Source of the DNA: Candidatus Latescibacterota bacterium
GTDB taxonomy: Bacteria > Latescibacterota > UBA2968
Assembly: GCA_022821275.1 (NCBI GenBank)
Contig: JAJEDY010000083.1
Coordinates: 1 to 64,000 of the forward strand
Reading direction: 5' to 3'
Length of the DNA: 64,000 bases
The translations under genes and the position numbers were made by a program. The notes below the pieces were generated by a model that saw only the letters and a list, made by a program, of their open reading frames with translations, was not told where the DNA came from and made no database searches. Below are positions 25,613 through 33,494 of the stretch, piece after piece (the stretch's first letter is position 1; each line of letters begins with the position of its first letter).

Positions 25613-26590
25613 ATGGTCGGTTTTGGCGTTATTGGCCTGGGCATGGGGCGCAACAGAGCGCGGTTGATCAAAGAAACAGCCGGTGCAGATTTGAAAGTCG
25701 TGTGCGATCTGCACGGCGATCTGGCCGAGGAAGTGGCGCAGGAATTGGAAACAGATTGTGTTGTAAATATGGAACACATGTTTGCCCGAGATGATGTAGA
25801 TGTCGTGATGGTAATGACGCCGAGCGGCAAACATGCCCAGGTTGGCATTGAAGCGGCAAAAGCGGGCAAACATGTGATTACCACCAAGCCCATGGATGTG
25901 AGCACCGAAGCGTGTGATCGCCTCATTGCAGCCTGTGAAGATGCCGGCGTGTTGTGCGGTGTGGATTATCAAAGCCGATACGTGGATGGCAATGTCAAAG
26001 TGGCAACCGCGATTCGGGAAGGCTGGCTGGGCAAGATGATATTGGGTGAAGTGCGTTTTAAGTGGTTTCGCAATGACGAATACTTTCGCCATGACGATGG
26101 TTGGCGCGGAACGTGGGCTATGGATGGCGGTGGCTCATTGGCCAACCAGGGCGCCCATCTGCTCGACGTATTGAGCTGGTTTATGGGCGACCCGGTTTCC
26201 GTGTACGGCGAAATCGACATTGTAAATCACGAGATTGAGACCGAAGACATCGGGCTGGCAATCCTGAATTTCGAGAACGGGGCAAAAGGCACAATTCTGG
26301 GCACCACGACCTTTCCCCAGAGTGTGTATTTCAGCGCAGAAGTACACGGAACAGAAGGCGGTATTTTGCTACACGATGTTTTAAATGGCGAAATGACGGT
26401 TTACGGCACAGGGCTTCAGGAAAAACTCGACAGCGTCGAAAATAACGTCCACAGCATTGTCGAAGACGTGGTAAATGCCGTGACCAGAGGAACGCCCCTA
26501 TCTGTAGATGGACGCGAAGGCCGCCGCACTGTAGCACTCCTCGAAGCGGTTTATCAATCTGCCCGCGAAGGCAAGCCCCTGAAGTTCTGA
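25613..26590 (+). CDS. Gfo/Idh/MocA-family oxidoreductase
   Basis: This 325-residue enzyme has a Rossmann loop FGVIGLGMGRNRA (residues 3-15), a TTKPMDV segment (about 101-107) in place of the usual EKP (the Lys is kept) and GGSLANQGAHLLDVLSWFMG with the active-site His. An AGGAGG site is close to its ATG, and it follows the PhyH gene in the same direction. It most likely oxidises the product of that step in a small-sugar or polyol pathway. Confidence 0.88.
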   Translation: MVGFGVIGLGMGRNRARLIKETAGADLKVVCDLHGDLAEEVAQELETDCVVNMEHMFARDDVDVVMVMTPSGKHAQVGIEAAKAGKHVITTKPMDVSTEACDRLIAACEDAGVLCGVDYQSRYVDGNVKVATAIREGWLGKMILGEVRFKWFRNDEYFRHDDGWRGTWAMDGGGSLANQGAHLLDVLSWFMGDPVSVYGEIDIVNHEIETEDIGLAILNFENGAKGTILGTTTFPQSVYFSAEVHGTEGGILLHDVLNGEMTVYGTGLQEKLDSVENNVHSIVEDVVNAVTRGTPLSVDGREGRRTVALLEAVYQSAREGKPLKF

Positions 26591-26619
26591 TCCTGTCTGT
26601 ATTCTCGTTTTGGAAACCC

Positions 26620-26635
26620 GGACGCGAAGGCGTCC
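26620..26635. repeat. Intergenic hairpin GGACGC-gaag-GCGTCC
   Basis: A perfect 6-bp stem with a 4-base loop lies 29 bases past the Gfo/Idh/MocA stop. A T-rich stretch follows about 20 bases later, so it may weakly terminate the operon or be a dispersed intergenic repeat. No second copy was seen in the window. Confidence 0.4.
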
Positions 26636-26670
26636 CACCTCCTACCAGTTTGTCTTTTTTTCTTTTGAAC

Positions 26671-26686
26671 TATTAATTTTTTAATT
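26671..26686. promoter_or_regulatory. BlaI-type operator candidate 1
   Basis: TATTAATTTTTTAATT overlaps the first two bases of the -35 box of the blaI-like promoter. It matches operator 2 at 14 of 16 positions. Confidence 0.5.
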
Positions 26687-26713
26687 GACACTCTCTTTCT
26701 TTTTCTTTATATT
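26685..26713 (+). promoter_or_regulatory. Promoter of the blaI-blaR1-like operon
   Basis: TTGACA (26685-26690), a 17-base T-rich spacer and TATATT (26708-26713) form a consensus promoter 39 bases upstream of the blaI-like start. Confidence 0.75.
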
Positions 26714-26724
26714 TATTTTGGAAG

Positions 26725-26740
26725 TATTAAATTTTTAATA
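26725..26740. promoter_or_regulatory. BlaI-type operator candidate 2
   Basis: TATTAAATTTTTAATA has 7-base perfect arms around TT. It lies at about +5 to +20 of the promoter and 11 bases before the blaI-like start, a classic repression position. Confidence 0.6.
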
Positions 26741-26751
26741 GTGAGGGCTAT

Positions 26752-27141
26752 ATGGGCAGACGAAGATCCCCTACTCTGACAGATGCCGAACTGAGATTGA
26801 TGCAGGTAATTTGGGATCGCGGCTCGGCCACAGTGAGCGAGGTTGTCAATACACTCGCCGGACGTGAGTCTCCGGCGTATAGCACAGTATTGACAATATT
26901 GCGCATTCTGGAACAGAAGGGGTATTTGCGGCATGAAAAAGAAGGCAGAGCCTTTGTGTATTATCCAATCGTAGGGCGAGAGGATGCACAACGAAGCGCC
27001 ATTCAGTATCTGATGAGTCGTTTTTTCGACAACTCACCAGAAACCCTGGTACTCAATCTGGTAGAAAATGAAGAACTCGATGCGCAAGACCTCGCCCGCA
27101 TTCACAAAATGATTCAGAAGGCAGAGGAGGATGAAACATGA
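26752..27141 (+). CDS. BlaI/MecI-family transcriptional repressor
   Basis: This 129-residue winged-helix repressor has LTDAELRLMQVIWDRGSATV (9-28), STVLTILRILEQKGYLRHEK (44-63) and a C-terminal dimerisation helix region ending in ARIHKMIQKAEEDET. In the family, proteolysis by the partner M56 membrane protease inactivates the repressor. The start ATG follows GAGGG. Its last codons overlap the start of the M56 gene by 4 bases, coupling the two. Two similar palindromes flank its promoter and a third lies before the tonB-like gene, so it likely represses both. The signal sensed need not be beta-lactams. Confidence 0.92.
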   Translation: MGRRRSPTLTDAELRLMQVIWDRGSATVSEVVNTLAGRESPAYSTVLTILRILEQKGYLRHEKEGRAFVYYPIVGREDAQRSAIQYLMSRFFDNSPETLVLNLVENEELDAQDLARIHKMIQKAEEDET

Positions 27142-29162
27142 TGGGCGAATGGATTGATACCATTGCCCGGCTCAGCGTGTTTTATCTGCTGAATGGGATC
27201 TGGATGGGCGTTTTGGCCGCAATGATTGTGGCTGTGCTCTCGCGTTTGCGCGTGCCTGCGTCTTTGTTACACCGCCTGTTGTGGATCGCCGTGATTGGCG
27301 TGATGATTATGCCTCTGTTTCTCGTCACACCTGCACCATACGAGACCGTAGATAAACCGGACGCAACGATTCCGCCAACCAGAGTTCTGGATACCAATCT
27401 CGCCAGTGAGATATTACAACCGCACCCTCAAGTTACAACGCCTGTGAAAACCCGGTCGGTTTTTTCCTGGCCGATTATCGTCTGGATTTTATGGCTGGTC
27501 GTTGCCTGTGCAATGCTCGGGCGCATAGCACTGGGATATTGTCAGATGATTCGGTTGAAGCGATCTGGAAAGTGGGCGGGAAAGGATCTACAGGCGCGGT
27601 TTGAGCGATACAAACGCAGATGGATTGGCTCAGCGGACGTTGGTTTGCGAATTTCAGATGCTGTTGCCAGCCCCGCAGTGCTGGGTATTTTTCGCCAGAT
27701 CGTTCTCATACCGCGACATCTCATACCGCAACTGTCAGCACCCGAACTGGAGCAAATTCTCAAGCATGAAATCGCGCATGTTCAACGCAAAGATGCCCTG
27801 GGCATTCTGGTGCAGCGCCTCGTGGAAGTTCTTTTGTGGTGCAATCCCGGCATCTGGTGGCTGAGTAGGCAACTGTCACTGACGCGGGAAATGGCCTGCG
27901 ATGAATATGCCGCGCATTCCGGTCACAATGCACGTGATTATGCGCTCTGTCTGACGCGCCTGACAGAAATGATTGGCAGGGTGCGCCCAATAGGTTTGGG
28001 CATTATAAATCGCCATCCGAATCTCGTAAAACGGTTTGAATATCTGCTCAGTCAGCGCCGCCCATCGCTGTCGCACAGTGCCATCTGGCTCGCGATATTT
28101 ATATTTGCCTGTGTCATCGCTGTAAAAATCGGTCCTCTCATCGATGTGCCCGGTCGAGCCGAAACCCATTTGAAAATTTCCCGATGGAGCAAACCGCTGG
28201 CAGACGTGCTTATCGGCAATCCGCTACCCCGGGGTATTGGACTAACCAGTAAAATTGTGGTCGTGGCCGATGGAACCACCCGAGAAGCGTTAAGACCAGT
28301 ACTGGAAGATTTACTATTAGATCCAATTTTGACGCCGCAGCCCGAGTACGTATTTGATCTCGTATATGTTTCTCCCGAAGCATTTCGGGATTTTCGGGCT
28401 TACCGCAATTTGATCCTCGTTTCATCTGCAAATGGTATTCTCTCGACAAACTTGCAGCCGCTGCTCACGGGACATTCTAAAAATGAGACAATGATTCACC
28501 GCGATGTGTGGGCATCAGATCAGATAGTTATAGCAGTCAAGGCTGCAGATACCCAGAGTGTGGCGGAGCAAGTCGCGCTCAATGGCGACCGCATTGTATC
28601 GGCGATTGACGCATCAATGGCAAAATGGCTCGAAACCATTCTGTATCACGCGGGAGAAAATATCGAGCATTCTGAAGCCCTATCACGGCAATTTGGGTGG
28701 CGCCTGCGGGTGCCGGTAGGATATGAAGTGATGGCTGAGTATGCAAATGAGAACTTTGTGGCACTGGCGCGCCAGGTAGATCGACGACAATTGTGGCTCT
28801 GGGTATATTGGGAAGATGGCGTACATCCCGATCAATTGACGCCAGATTGGTGTTTGCAAAAGTGGGACGACGTATCGAGCCGTTTTTATGGCGGCGATCA
28901 AACATCATCTGGGGAGGTGAATATTTACCAGACGGAGTTTCTGGGTAAATTGGCCATTTGCCTGGAAGGACTGTGGGAGAATACACGCGCGTGGCAAGGT
29001 GGGCCATTTAAGAGTTATGCACTCTTTGATGTCGCTCAGAATCGCTTCTTTTTAATCAATATGGGGATCTATGCACCTAACCGCACAAAGGCGCTTCAGA
29101 TGCGACAACTCGATGTACTGGCTCACACCTTTAGTCTTAAAAGCCTGCGAAAGGGGGGATAG
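27138..29162 (+). CDS. M56 (BlaR1-like) sensor metalloprotease with DUF4837-like C-terminal domain
   Basis: In this 674-residue membrane protein, residues 1-330 form the M56 part. Transmembrane helices lie at about 13-35, 45-63, 110-132 and 315-331. The zinc protease motif HEIAH is at 210-214, and a REMACDEYA segment (250-258) supplies a further Glu. In family members this half cleaves the partner BlaI repressor. The usual penicillin-binding sensor is absent. Residues about 355-670 instead resemble DUF4837: KIVVVADGTT, FDLVYVSPEAFRDFRAYRN, DVWASDQIVIAVKA, LRVPVGYEVM, CLEGLWENTRAWQGGPFKSY and NMGIYAPNRTKALQMRQLD. That domain should lie outside the cytoplasm and act as the sensor, which is inference. 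The gene overlaps blaI by ATGA. Confidence 0.88.
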   Translation: MMGEWIDTIARLSVFYLLNGIWMGVLAAMIVAVLSRLRVPASLLHRLLWIAVIGVMIMPLFLVTPAPYETVDKPDATIPPTRVLDTNLASEILQPHPQVTTPVKTRSVFSWPIIVWILWLVVACAMLGRIALGYCQMIRLKRSGKWAGKDLQARFERYKRRWIGSADVGLRISDAVASPAVLGIFRQIVLIPRHLIPQLSAPELEQILKHEIAHVQRKDALGILVQRLVEVLLWCNPGIWWLSRQLSLTREMACDEYAAHSGHNARDYALCLTRLTEMIGRVRPIGLGIINRHPNLVKRFEYLLSQRRPSLSHSAIWLAIFIFACVIAVKIGPLIDVPGRAETHLKISRWSKPLADVLIGNPLPRGIGLTSKIVVVADGTTREALRPVLEDLLLDPILTPQPEYVFDLVYVSPEAFRDFRAYRNLILVSSANGILSTNLQPLLTGHSKNETMIHRDVWASDQIVIAVKAADTQSVAEQVALNGDRIVSAIDASMAKWLETILYHAGENIEHSEALSRQFGWRLRVPVGYEVMAEYANENFVALARQVDRRQLWLWVYWEDGVHPDQLTPDWCLQKWDDVSSRFYGGDQTSSGEVNIYQTEFLGKLAICLEGLWENTRAWQGGPFKSYALFDVAQNRFFLINMGIYAPNRTKALQMRQLDVLAHTFSLKSLRKGG

Positions 29163-29196
29163 ATCAGGCTGAGTCAGATATTTTTTTGAGACTAAC

Positions 29197-29212
29197 TATT
29201 AAATTATTAATA
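29197..29212. promoter_or_regulatory. BlaI-type operator candidate 3, before the tonB-like gene
   Basis: TATTAAATTATTAATA (6-base arms, 4-base centre) matches the first half of operator 2 exactly and the end closely. It overlaps a possible promoter (TTGAGA at 29186-29191 and TAATAC at 29208-29213) 17 bases upstream of the tonB-like start. Confidence 0.55.
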
Positions 29213-29228
29213 CTTAAAAAAGGAGAAA

Positions 29229-29870
29229 ATGATGATTCGCAAAAAACATGCAGATGCCGATTTGAAAGCAACTTATCCAAAGGTCATGAGACGATCTACT
29301 TCGTTAACGCTGTTTCTGATGGTCGGATTGGCCATTTTGTTTCCAGATATGAAGATCGACTCTAAATCGACCAAAAAAGTTATTGAGGTGGTCAAAGTTG
29401 TAGATATTCCCGAGACACATCAGAAGAAGCGATTGCCGCCTGTGCCAAGACCCTCCGTACCCATTCCAACAGAAGACGAAGACGTGCCCGAGGATGTGAC
29501 CATTGCCGATACAGAACTGGATTTCGATGCACCTGTCGTCGATATCCCACGACTGATAAAGAACGATGTGGAAGTAGAGGAAGAAATTTTGGAATTTTGG
29601 ATCGTGGAACAAAAACCCGAATTGATCCAGCGCGTGAATCCAGTTTATCCAGAGATGGCTCGCAGAGCGGGTCTGCAAGGCCAGGTGCTTGTGGCGTTTA
29701 TTGTTACCAGAGAAGGGCGCGTAGCCGAACCACAAGTTTTAAAAGGCCCCGAGATTTTTCGCGCTGCAGCTCTGGAGGCAGTCAGGCAATTTCAGTTCAA
29801 GCCAGCCATGCAAAATGACAGAGCAATTGCTGTACGCATGACCATTCCGATCCGTTTCAGTTTGCATTGA
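29229..29870 (+). CDS. TonB-family energy-transducer-like protein
   Basis: This 213-residue protein has one transmembrane helix near 24-40 (SLTLFLMVGLAILF) and a periplasmic linker rich in Pro and Glu (about 60-120). Its C-terminal TonB domain (about 135-213) contains YPEMARRAGLQGQVLVAFIV and AALEAVRQFQFKPAM. The N-terminus lacks the standard His-containing helix of classic TonB, so interaction with ExbB/ExbD is uncertain, and no exbBD or receptor is adjacent. AAGGAG precedes ATG 29229. A BlaI-type palindrome at its promoter implies coregulation with the repressor-protease operon. It may link the sensed envelope state to transport or signalling. Confidence 0.85.
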   Translation: MMIRKKHADADLKATYPKVMRRSTSLTLFLMVGLAILFPDMKIDSKSTKKVIEVVKVVDIPETHQKKRLPPVPRPSVPIPTEDEDVPEDVTIADTELDFDAPVVDIPRLIKNDVEVEEEILEFWIVEQKPELIQRVNPVYPEMARRAGLQGQVLVAFIVTREGRVAEPQVLKGPEIFRAAALEAVRQFQFKPAMQNDRAIAVRMTIPIRFSLH

Positions 29871-29975
29871 ACCAGGCCCCTGTGTGAAACGACTTCTCTT
29901 GAAATACGGACAAATTGGGGATATATTGAGCAGGTCTTCGATTTGCTGGAAGTCGTTCACTCATGGGGGTTATGC

Positions 29976-31664
29976 ATGCTAAAATACGAATCACTGTTGG
30001 AAAATCTGGATGAACAGATAGAAGCCATTTTACCCCGTCAGGTTATGGATGTGGGACGAGAAGATTACGGTGGGTTTGTCAGCGATGGTATTGCGGGAGC
30101 CACAAATGTGAGCGCAATATCCACCCTGGGTTATGCCTATCTTCTGGAAGGCGGGCGATATTATCAAAGCGAAGAAATTCTGGCGCGCATTCTCGCAGGC
30201 GCGGCCTTCGCGCGAAAAATTCGTCGGCCAAGTGGGTGCTTTGACCTGATAACAACTAATTTTGACTCATCGCCAGACACGGGATTCCTGGTCGAGGGAC
30301 TCGCGCCGGTAGTTCGCGCGGCTCGCAAAGCAGGAGATGACGGCGCGGAACAGATTGCCGAAGTACTCGGTGAAATTATTCAAACGGCTGCACCGGGCAT
30401 GATCGCAGGCGGATTCCACACGCCGAATCACCGCTGGGTATTGGTCGCCGCGCTTTCTCAAGCACTGGAATTATTCCCCGATCTCGACGGGATGGACACC
30501 ATTGAAAGCTATCTCGCCGAAACAATAGACAACAATGCCGATGGCGAATACATCGAGCGCAGCGCAGGCACGTATAACGCCATCTGCAATCGCGCGCTGA
30601 GACTGGCTGCCGACGCACTCAATCGCCCCCAACTTCTGGAACCCGTGCGCCGAAATCTGGATTTATCCTATCACATGTTACATGCAGACGGAACTGTTGT
30701 AACGAGCTTTTCTCGCAGACAGGACCACGGCACGCGCGTTGTTCTGGTCAACATGGTCGATAGCTATTACGATATGGCGCGTCGTGAGGAAAATGGATTT
30801 TACGCGGCCGTCGCAGACTGGTTGTACTCCATATCCCCGGGCGGTTTGCCCTGGGCACTGGAACCGTTTTTAACCCATCCCGAATGGCGAGTCGATAACC
30901 TGAAACGTGAGCCTTTGCCCGAGTCGTACGCAAAGGTTTATCCCACAGCGAGATTGTGGCGTGTGCGGCGCAGAAAAACGAGTGCCACAGCAGGCGCAGG
31001 TATAACATCGCCATTTGGCGTAAAGCATGGAGACGTGGAATTGGCCTCGGTGAACCTGTGCGCGAGTTATTTTTCTATCGCGCAATTTTCAGGTGAGACC
31101 TTTGAGGAAGTGGATGGCAAAATCAGGATGACGCATGTGAGTTCAGATGGCGGCAGACCCGGTTATGACCTGCCATTGGGACGCGAAGTCGCTTTTGAGG
31201 AATTTTACAATTTGCGAAAAGAAAGAGATGTGTACTCGCTGCCACCGCTAACGACAGCATTGGAAATTAAAGAAGTGGATAGCGGCTTTAATCTGCACGT
31301 AAAATCAGAGGGCTATGACCGCGTGCCATTTCAAATCGCGTGCGATTTTGTCCCGGGTGGCGAACTGGATTTTGACAGCGGCATCGTGCGCGGCCAGGCC
31401 GCAGAAGTCGCATTCCTCAAATCCGGATATGCGACCTACCACATAGGCAACGATGCCATTTCCATCGGACCGGGCGCGTATGCCCATCGCTTCTGGGCGT
31501 TGCGAGGCAGTGAGTCCGCCCCCACAGCCTTCCGCGTATTGCTGACATTTACGACGCCCGTGGATCACATGCTGGAAATCAGATGCGGAACGTGGTCGGT
31601 CGTAGTTACGTCTGTACTACCTGAATCAGGTTACCGCAGGTGTCGTCAAAGACGGCCATGGTGA
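29976..31664 (+). CDS. Putative (alpha/alpha)-toroid enzyme, heparinase-like layout
   Basis: This protein of about 562 residues has an N-terminal helical half with GCFDLITTNFDSSPDTGFLV, GGFHTPNHRWVLVAAL and SAGTYNAICN. Its second half (about 330-550) is strand-rich, like a heparinase II/III or PL-type lyase. The NHRW and TYN residues are plausible catalytic-site motifs. ATG 29976 has GGGGG upstream, whereas the earlier TTG at 29943 has none. The last 20 codons run antisense into the end of the VOC gene at 31606, so the natural end may lie earlier and a frameshift near 31600 is possible. Glycan cleavage is inferred. Confidence 0.55.
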   Translation: MLKYESLLENLDEQIEAILPRQVMDVGREDYGGFVSDGIAGATNVSAISTLGYAYLLEGGRYYQSEEILARILAGAAFARKIRRPSGCFDLITTNFDSSPDTGFLVEGLAPVVRAARKAGDDGAEQIAEVLGEIIQTAAPGMIAGGFHTPNHRWVLVAALSQALELFPDLDGMDTIESYLAETIDNNADGEYIERSAGTYNAICNRALRLAADALNRPQLLEPVRRNLDLSYHMLHADGTVVTSFSRRQDHGTRVVLVNMVDSYYDMARREENGFYAAVADWLYSISPGGLPWALEPFLTHPEWRVDNLKREPLPESYAKVYPTARLWRVRRRKTSATAGAGITSPFGVKHGDVELASVNLCASYFSIAQFSGETFEEVDGKIRMTHVSSDGGRPGYDLPLGREVAFEEFYNLRKERDVYSLPPLTTALEIKEVDSGFNLHVKSEGYDRVPFQIACDFVPGGELDFDSGIVRGQAAEVAFLKSGYATYHIGNDAISIGPGAYAHRFWALRGSESAPTAFRVLLTFTTPVDHMLEIRCGTWSVVVTSVLPESGYRRCRQRRPW

Positions 31665-31989
31665 CGTTGGCCACTTCTGTCGGCTCCATCGTAAATGCTA
31701 CGCCCAGTGACTTCAGTTTTTCATATTCTGCACGGATGTCCGTAACGCCAAAGGACGCCGCTGGGATGCCTTGGTCAAATATCCCTTTCTGATATGCCTG
31801 CGATACCGGGTTGTCGTTTGGTTCAAGCAGAAGCTCGGTCCCGTCTGGATCATCGGGCGAGACGACGGTAAGCCACTTGAATTTCCCCACAGGGAAGTCC
31901 TGCTTTTTCACAAAGCCGAGGGTTTCCGTGTAGAACTTCAGAGCTTCGTCCTGGTCACTTACGAATACGCTGGTGTGTATAATGTGCAT
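31606..31989 (-). CDS. Glyoxalase/VOC-family protein
   Basis: This 127-residue protein has the two beta-alpha-beta-beta-beta modules of the vicinal oxygen chelate superfamily. HIIHTSVFVSDQDEALKFYT opens module 1, and AASFGVTDIRAEYEKLKSLG and FDDTCGNLIQVVQ form module 2. His2 and Glu in LLLE are candidate metal ligands. The length matches standalone VOC proteins. AAAGGAG lies 9 bases before the ATG. The reaction (glyoxalase, dioxygenase or resistance) cannot be chosen. Confidence 0.88.
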   Translation of the reverse strand: MHIIHTSVFVSDQDEALKFYTETLGFVKKQDFPVGKFKWLTVVSPDDPDGTELLLEPNDNPVSQAYQKGIFDQGIPAASFGVTDIRAEYEKLKSLGVAFTMEPTEVANVTMAVFDDTCGNLIQVVQT

Positions 31990-32052
31990 ATCTGGACTCC
32001 TTTTCTTTCATAGTGTCACTTGAGCCATCGGTTCATGACAGTCTTGATGGGT

Positions 32053-33009
32053 TCATCGATGTGGCGCAATAGCCACCGCGCGGACTTCGCCGAACTCGCG
32101 GGTGAATTTGGTCCATGAATCGCCATTATCAGTACTGCTAAAAAGTTGTCCGGCAATACTATACGCTATTATCAAATTCGGCACTGCGGGATTGTGGGCA
32201 ATCGCCCAGACCGTACTATTGGTATTGCCATTCAGATCAGCGCGCGCCCATGAATGCCCCAGATCAGAAGTGTAGAACAGCCCCCCCTCATCACCTGGCG
32301 GTCCATTCCCCGCGCCGACATACACCCGACCATTTGACATATGAAGCACCCCCCTGCAATAGGGCCAGGGAAACTCTGCTTTCACATTGAGCCGTGTCCA
32401 ATTCACCATATCGGTTGTGATGCACACATCATTATTGGTGCCAGCCACAAGTGTTTTTGGACTTCCGGGCACAAGCGCGAGGCCGTGAATATCGAGACTC
32501 GAAAGGCCCTCATTGCCAGATGTCCATGTCTCGCCGCCATCTCTGCTAATCCGCATGCCGTCGATTTCAATACCCGCATAGACGGTCTGATCATCTGTCG
32601 GATCTGTGATAATAGTCGTGACGCGCGGAATAATAGCACCGCAATCCTCGACGAGTTCCACGGAAAGTTGCTTCCATGTCTCGCCGCCATCATCCGACCG
32701 AAACAGCGCAGAAGGACATGTGCCAGCATAAACCGTATTTGGACTTCTGGGGTGAATCGCAATGGACCAGATTTGCATACCGTTCATAGGAGAATCCAAT
32801 TTTTCCCACTTATCCCCTCCATTTTGCGAGCGAAAAATACCGGCCTCTGTTCCCGCAAAGAGAATTGACGCATTATCCGGATGCACGGCAATGGCGCGAA
32901 TATCCGATTCCGAGAACATACCGCTACTCGTGCGCCGCCATGAGTCGCCACCGTCTTCGCTCCGCCAGACGCCCTGACCGATAGTGCCGACATAAATAGT
33001 TGGTGTCAT
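32053..33009 (-). CDS. Asp-box (BNR) beta-propeller protein
   Basis: This 318-residue protein carries six Asp-box-like motifs: SEDGGDSW, SQNGGDKW, SDDGGETW, SRDGGETW, TSDLGHSW and STDNGDSW. They recur every 35-50 residues with the IAVHPDN/IAIHPRS and VYAG strands typical of photosystem-assembly-factor-like or sortilin-like propellers. The ATG at 33009 follows AGGAGG by 7 bases, so the earlier ATG at 33069 is rejected. There is no signal peptide. It has a structural or binding role, and an enzyme function is not evident. Confidence 0.85.
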   Translation of the reverse strand: MTPTIYVGTIGQGVWRSEDGGDSWRRTSSGMFSESDIRAIAVHPDNASILFAGTEAGIFRSQNGGDKWEKLDSPMNGMQIWSIAIHPRSPNTVYAGTCPSALFRSDDGGETWKQLSVELVEDCGAIIPRVTTIITDPTDDQTVYAGIEIDGMRISRDGGETWTSGNEGLSSLDIHGLALVPGSPKTLVAGTNNDVCITTDMVNWTRLNVKAEFPWPYCRGVLHMSNGRVYVGAGNGPPGDEGGLFYTSDLGHSWARADLNGNTNSTVWAIAHNPAVPNLIIAYSIAGQLFSSTDNGDSWTKFTREFGEVRAVAIAPHR

Positions 33010-33167
33010 TGTGATTCCTCCTGATTGGATTTGATTAAATACCCGGGCGGTAAAATACGACAGAAGCACAAAAAAACAAGAAAATGAAAAATGGGTTGTG
33101 CAAATACCTGTAAATGGTTAGATTTTGTATTCTGAATTTCGGAAAACTCTCTAAGGAGGTGAATCCC

Positions 33168-33425
33168 TTGCCCAAATTGGCATCTTCAAAAAAACGCATG
33201 CGCCAGGCTGAAAGAGCCAGGCTCCGCAACAGGGGTACGCGTTCGTCCTTGCGTACTTCTCTAAAAAGAATGCTGGCGACAAATAGCAAAGAAGAAGCAG
33301 AAGCACTGATCAATCGCACGCAGTCCATAATTGATAAAACAGCCCAAAAAGGCGTTATCCACCGCAATGCAGCTGCCCGCTACAAATCGAGAGTACGGCG
33401 TCACGTAGCTGCCCTTGAGGCGTAA
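33168..33425 (+). CDS. rpsT: Small ribosomal subunit protein bS20
   Basis: This is an 85-residue basic helical protein (LASSKKRMRQAERARLRNRG, then IDKTAQKGVIHRNAAARYKS and RRH) with clear bS20 character. It binds 16S rRNA in the 30S body. The start is TTG at 33168, with AAGGAGG 8 bases upstream. An ATG at 33114 lacks a site and would add non-homologous residues. A TTG start is also used by rpsT in other bacteria and is linked to weak, autoregulated translation there. It ends before a strong terminator. Confidence 0.95.
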   Translation: MPKLASSKKRMRQAERARLRNRGTRSSLRTSLKRMLATNSKEEAEALINRTQSIIDKTAQKGVIHRNAAARYKSRVRRHVAALEA

Positions 33426-33445
33426 AATATCTACCCAAATAAAAG

Positions 33446-33482
33446 CCCCGGCAATCTTCAAAAAGATGCCGGGTTTTTTTTA
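33446..33482 (+). terminator. Rho-independent terminator of rpsT
   Basis: CCCGGCA...TCTT pairs with AAGA...TGCCGGG around a short loop, followed by at least seven T residues. It lies 20 bases past the rpsT stop and also close to the end of the convergent cysK. Confidence 0.8.
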
Positions 33483-33494
33483 TAATCGCGTGCA

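Noticed and set aside
25334-26092. 252-codon frame on the minus strand over the PhyH and Gfo/Idh/MocA genes
   Set aside because: It spans the junction of two conserved genes and its sequence mirrors their coding periodicity.
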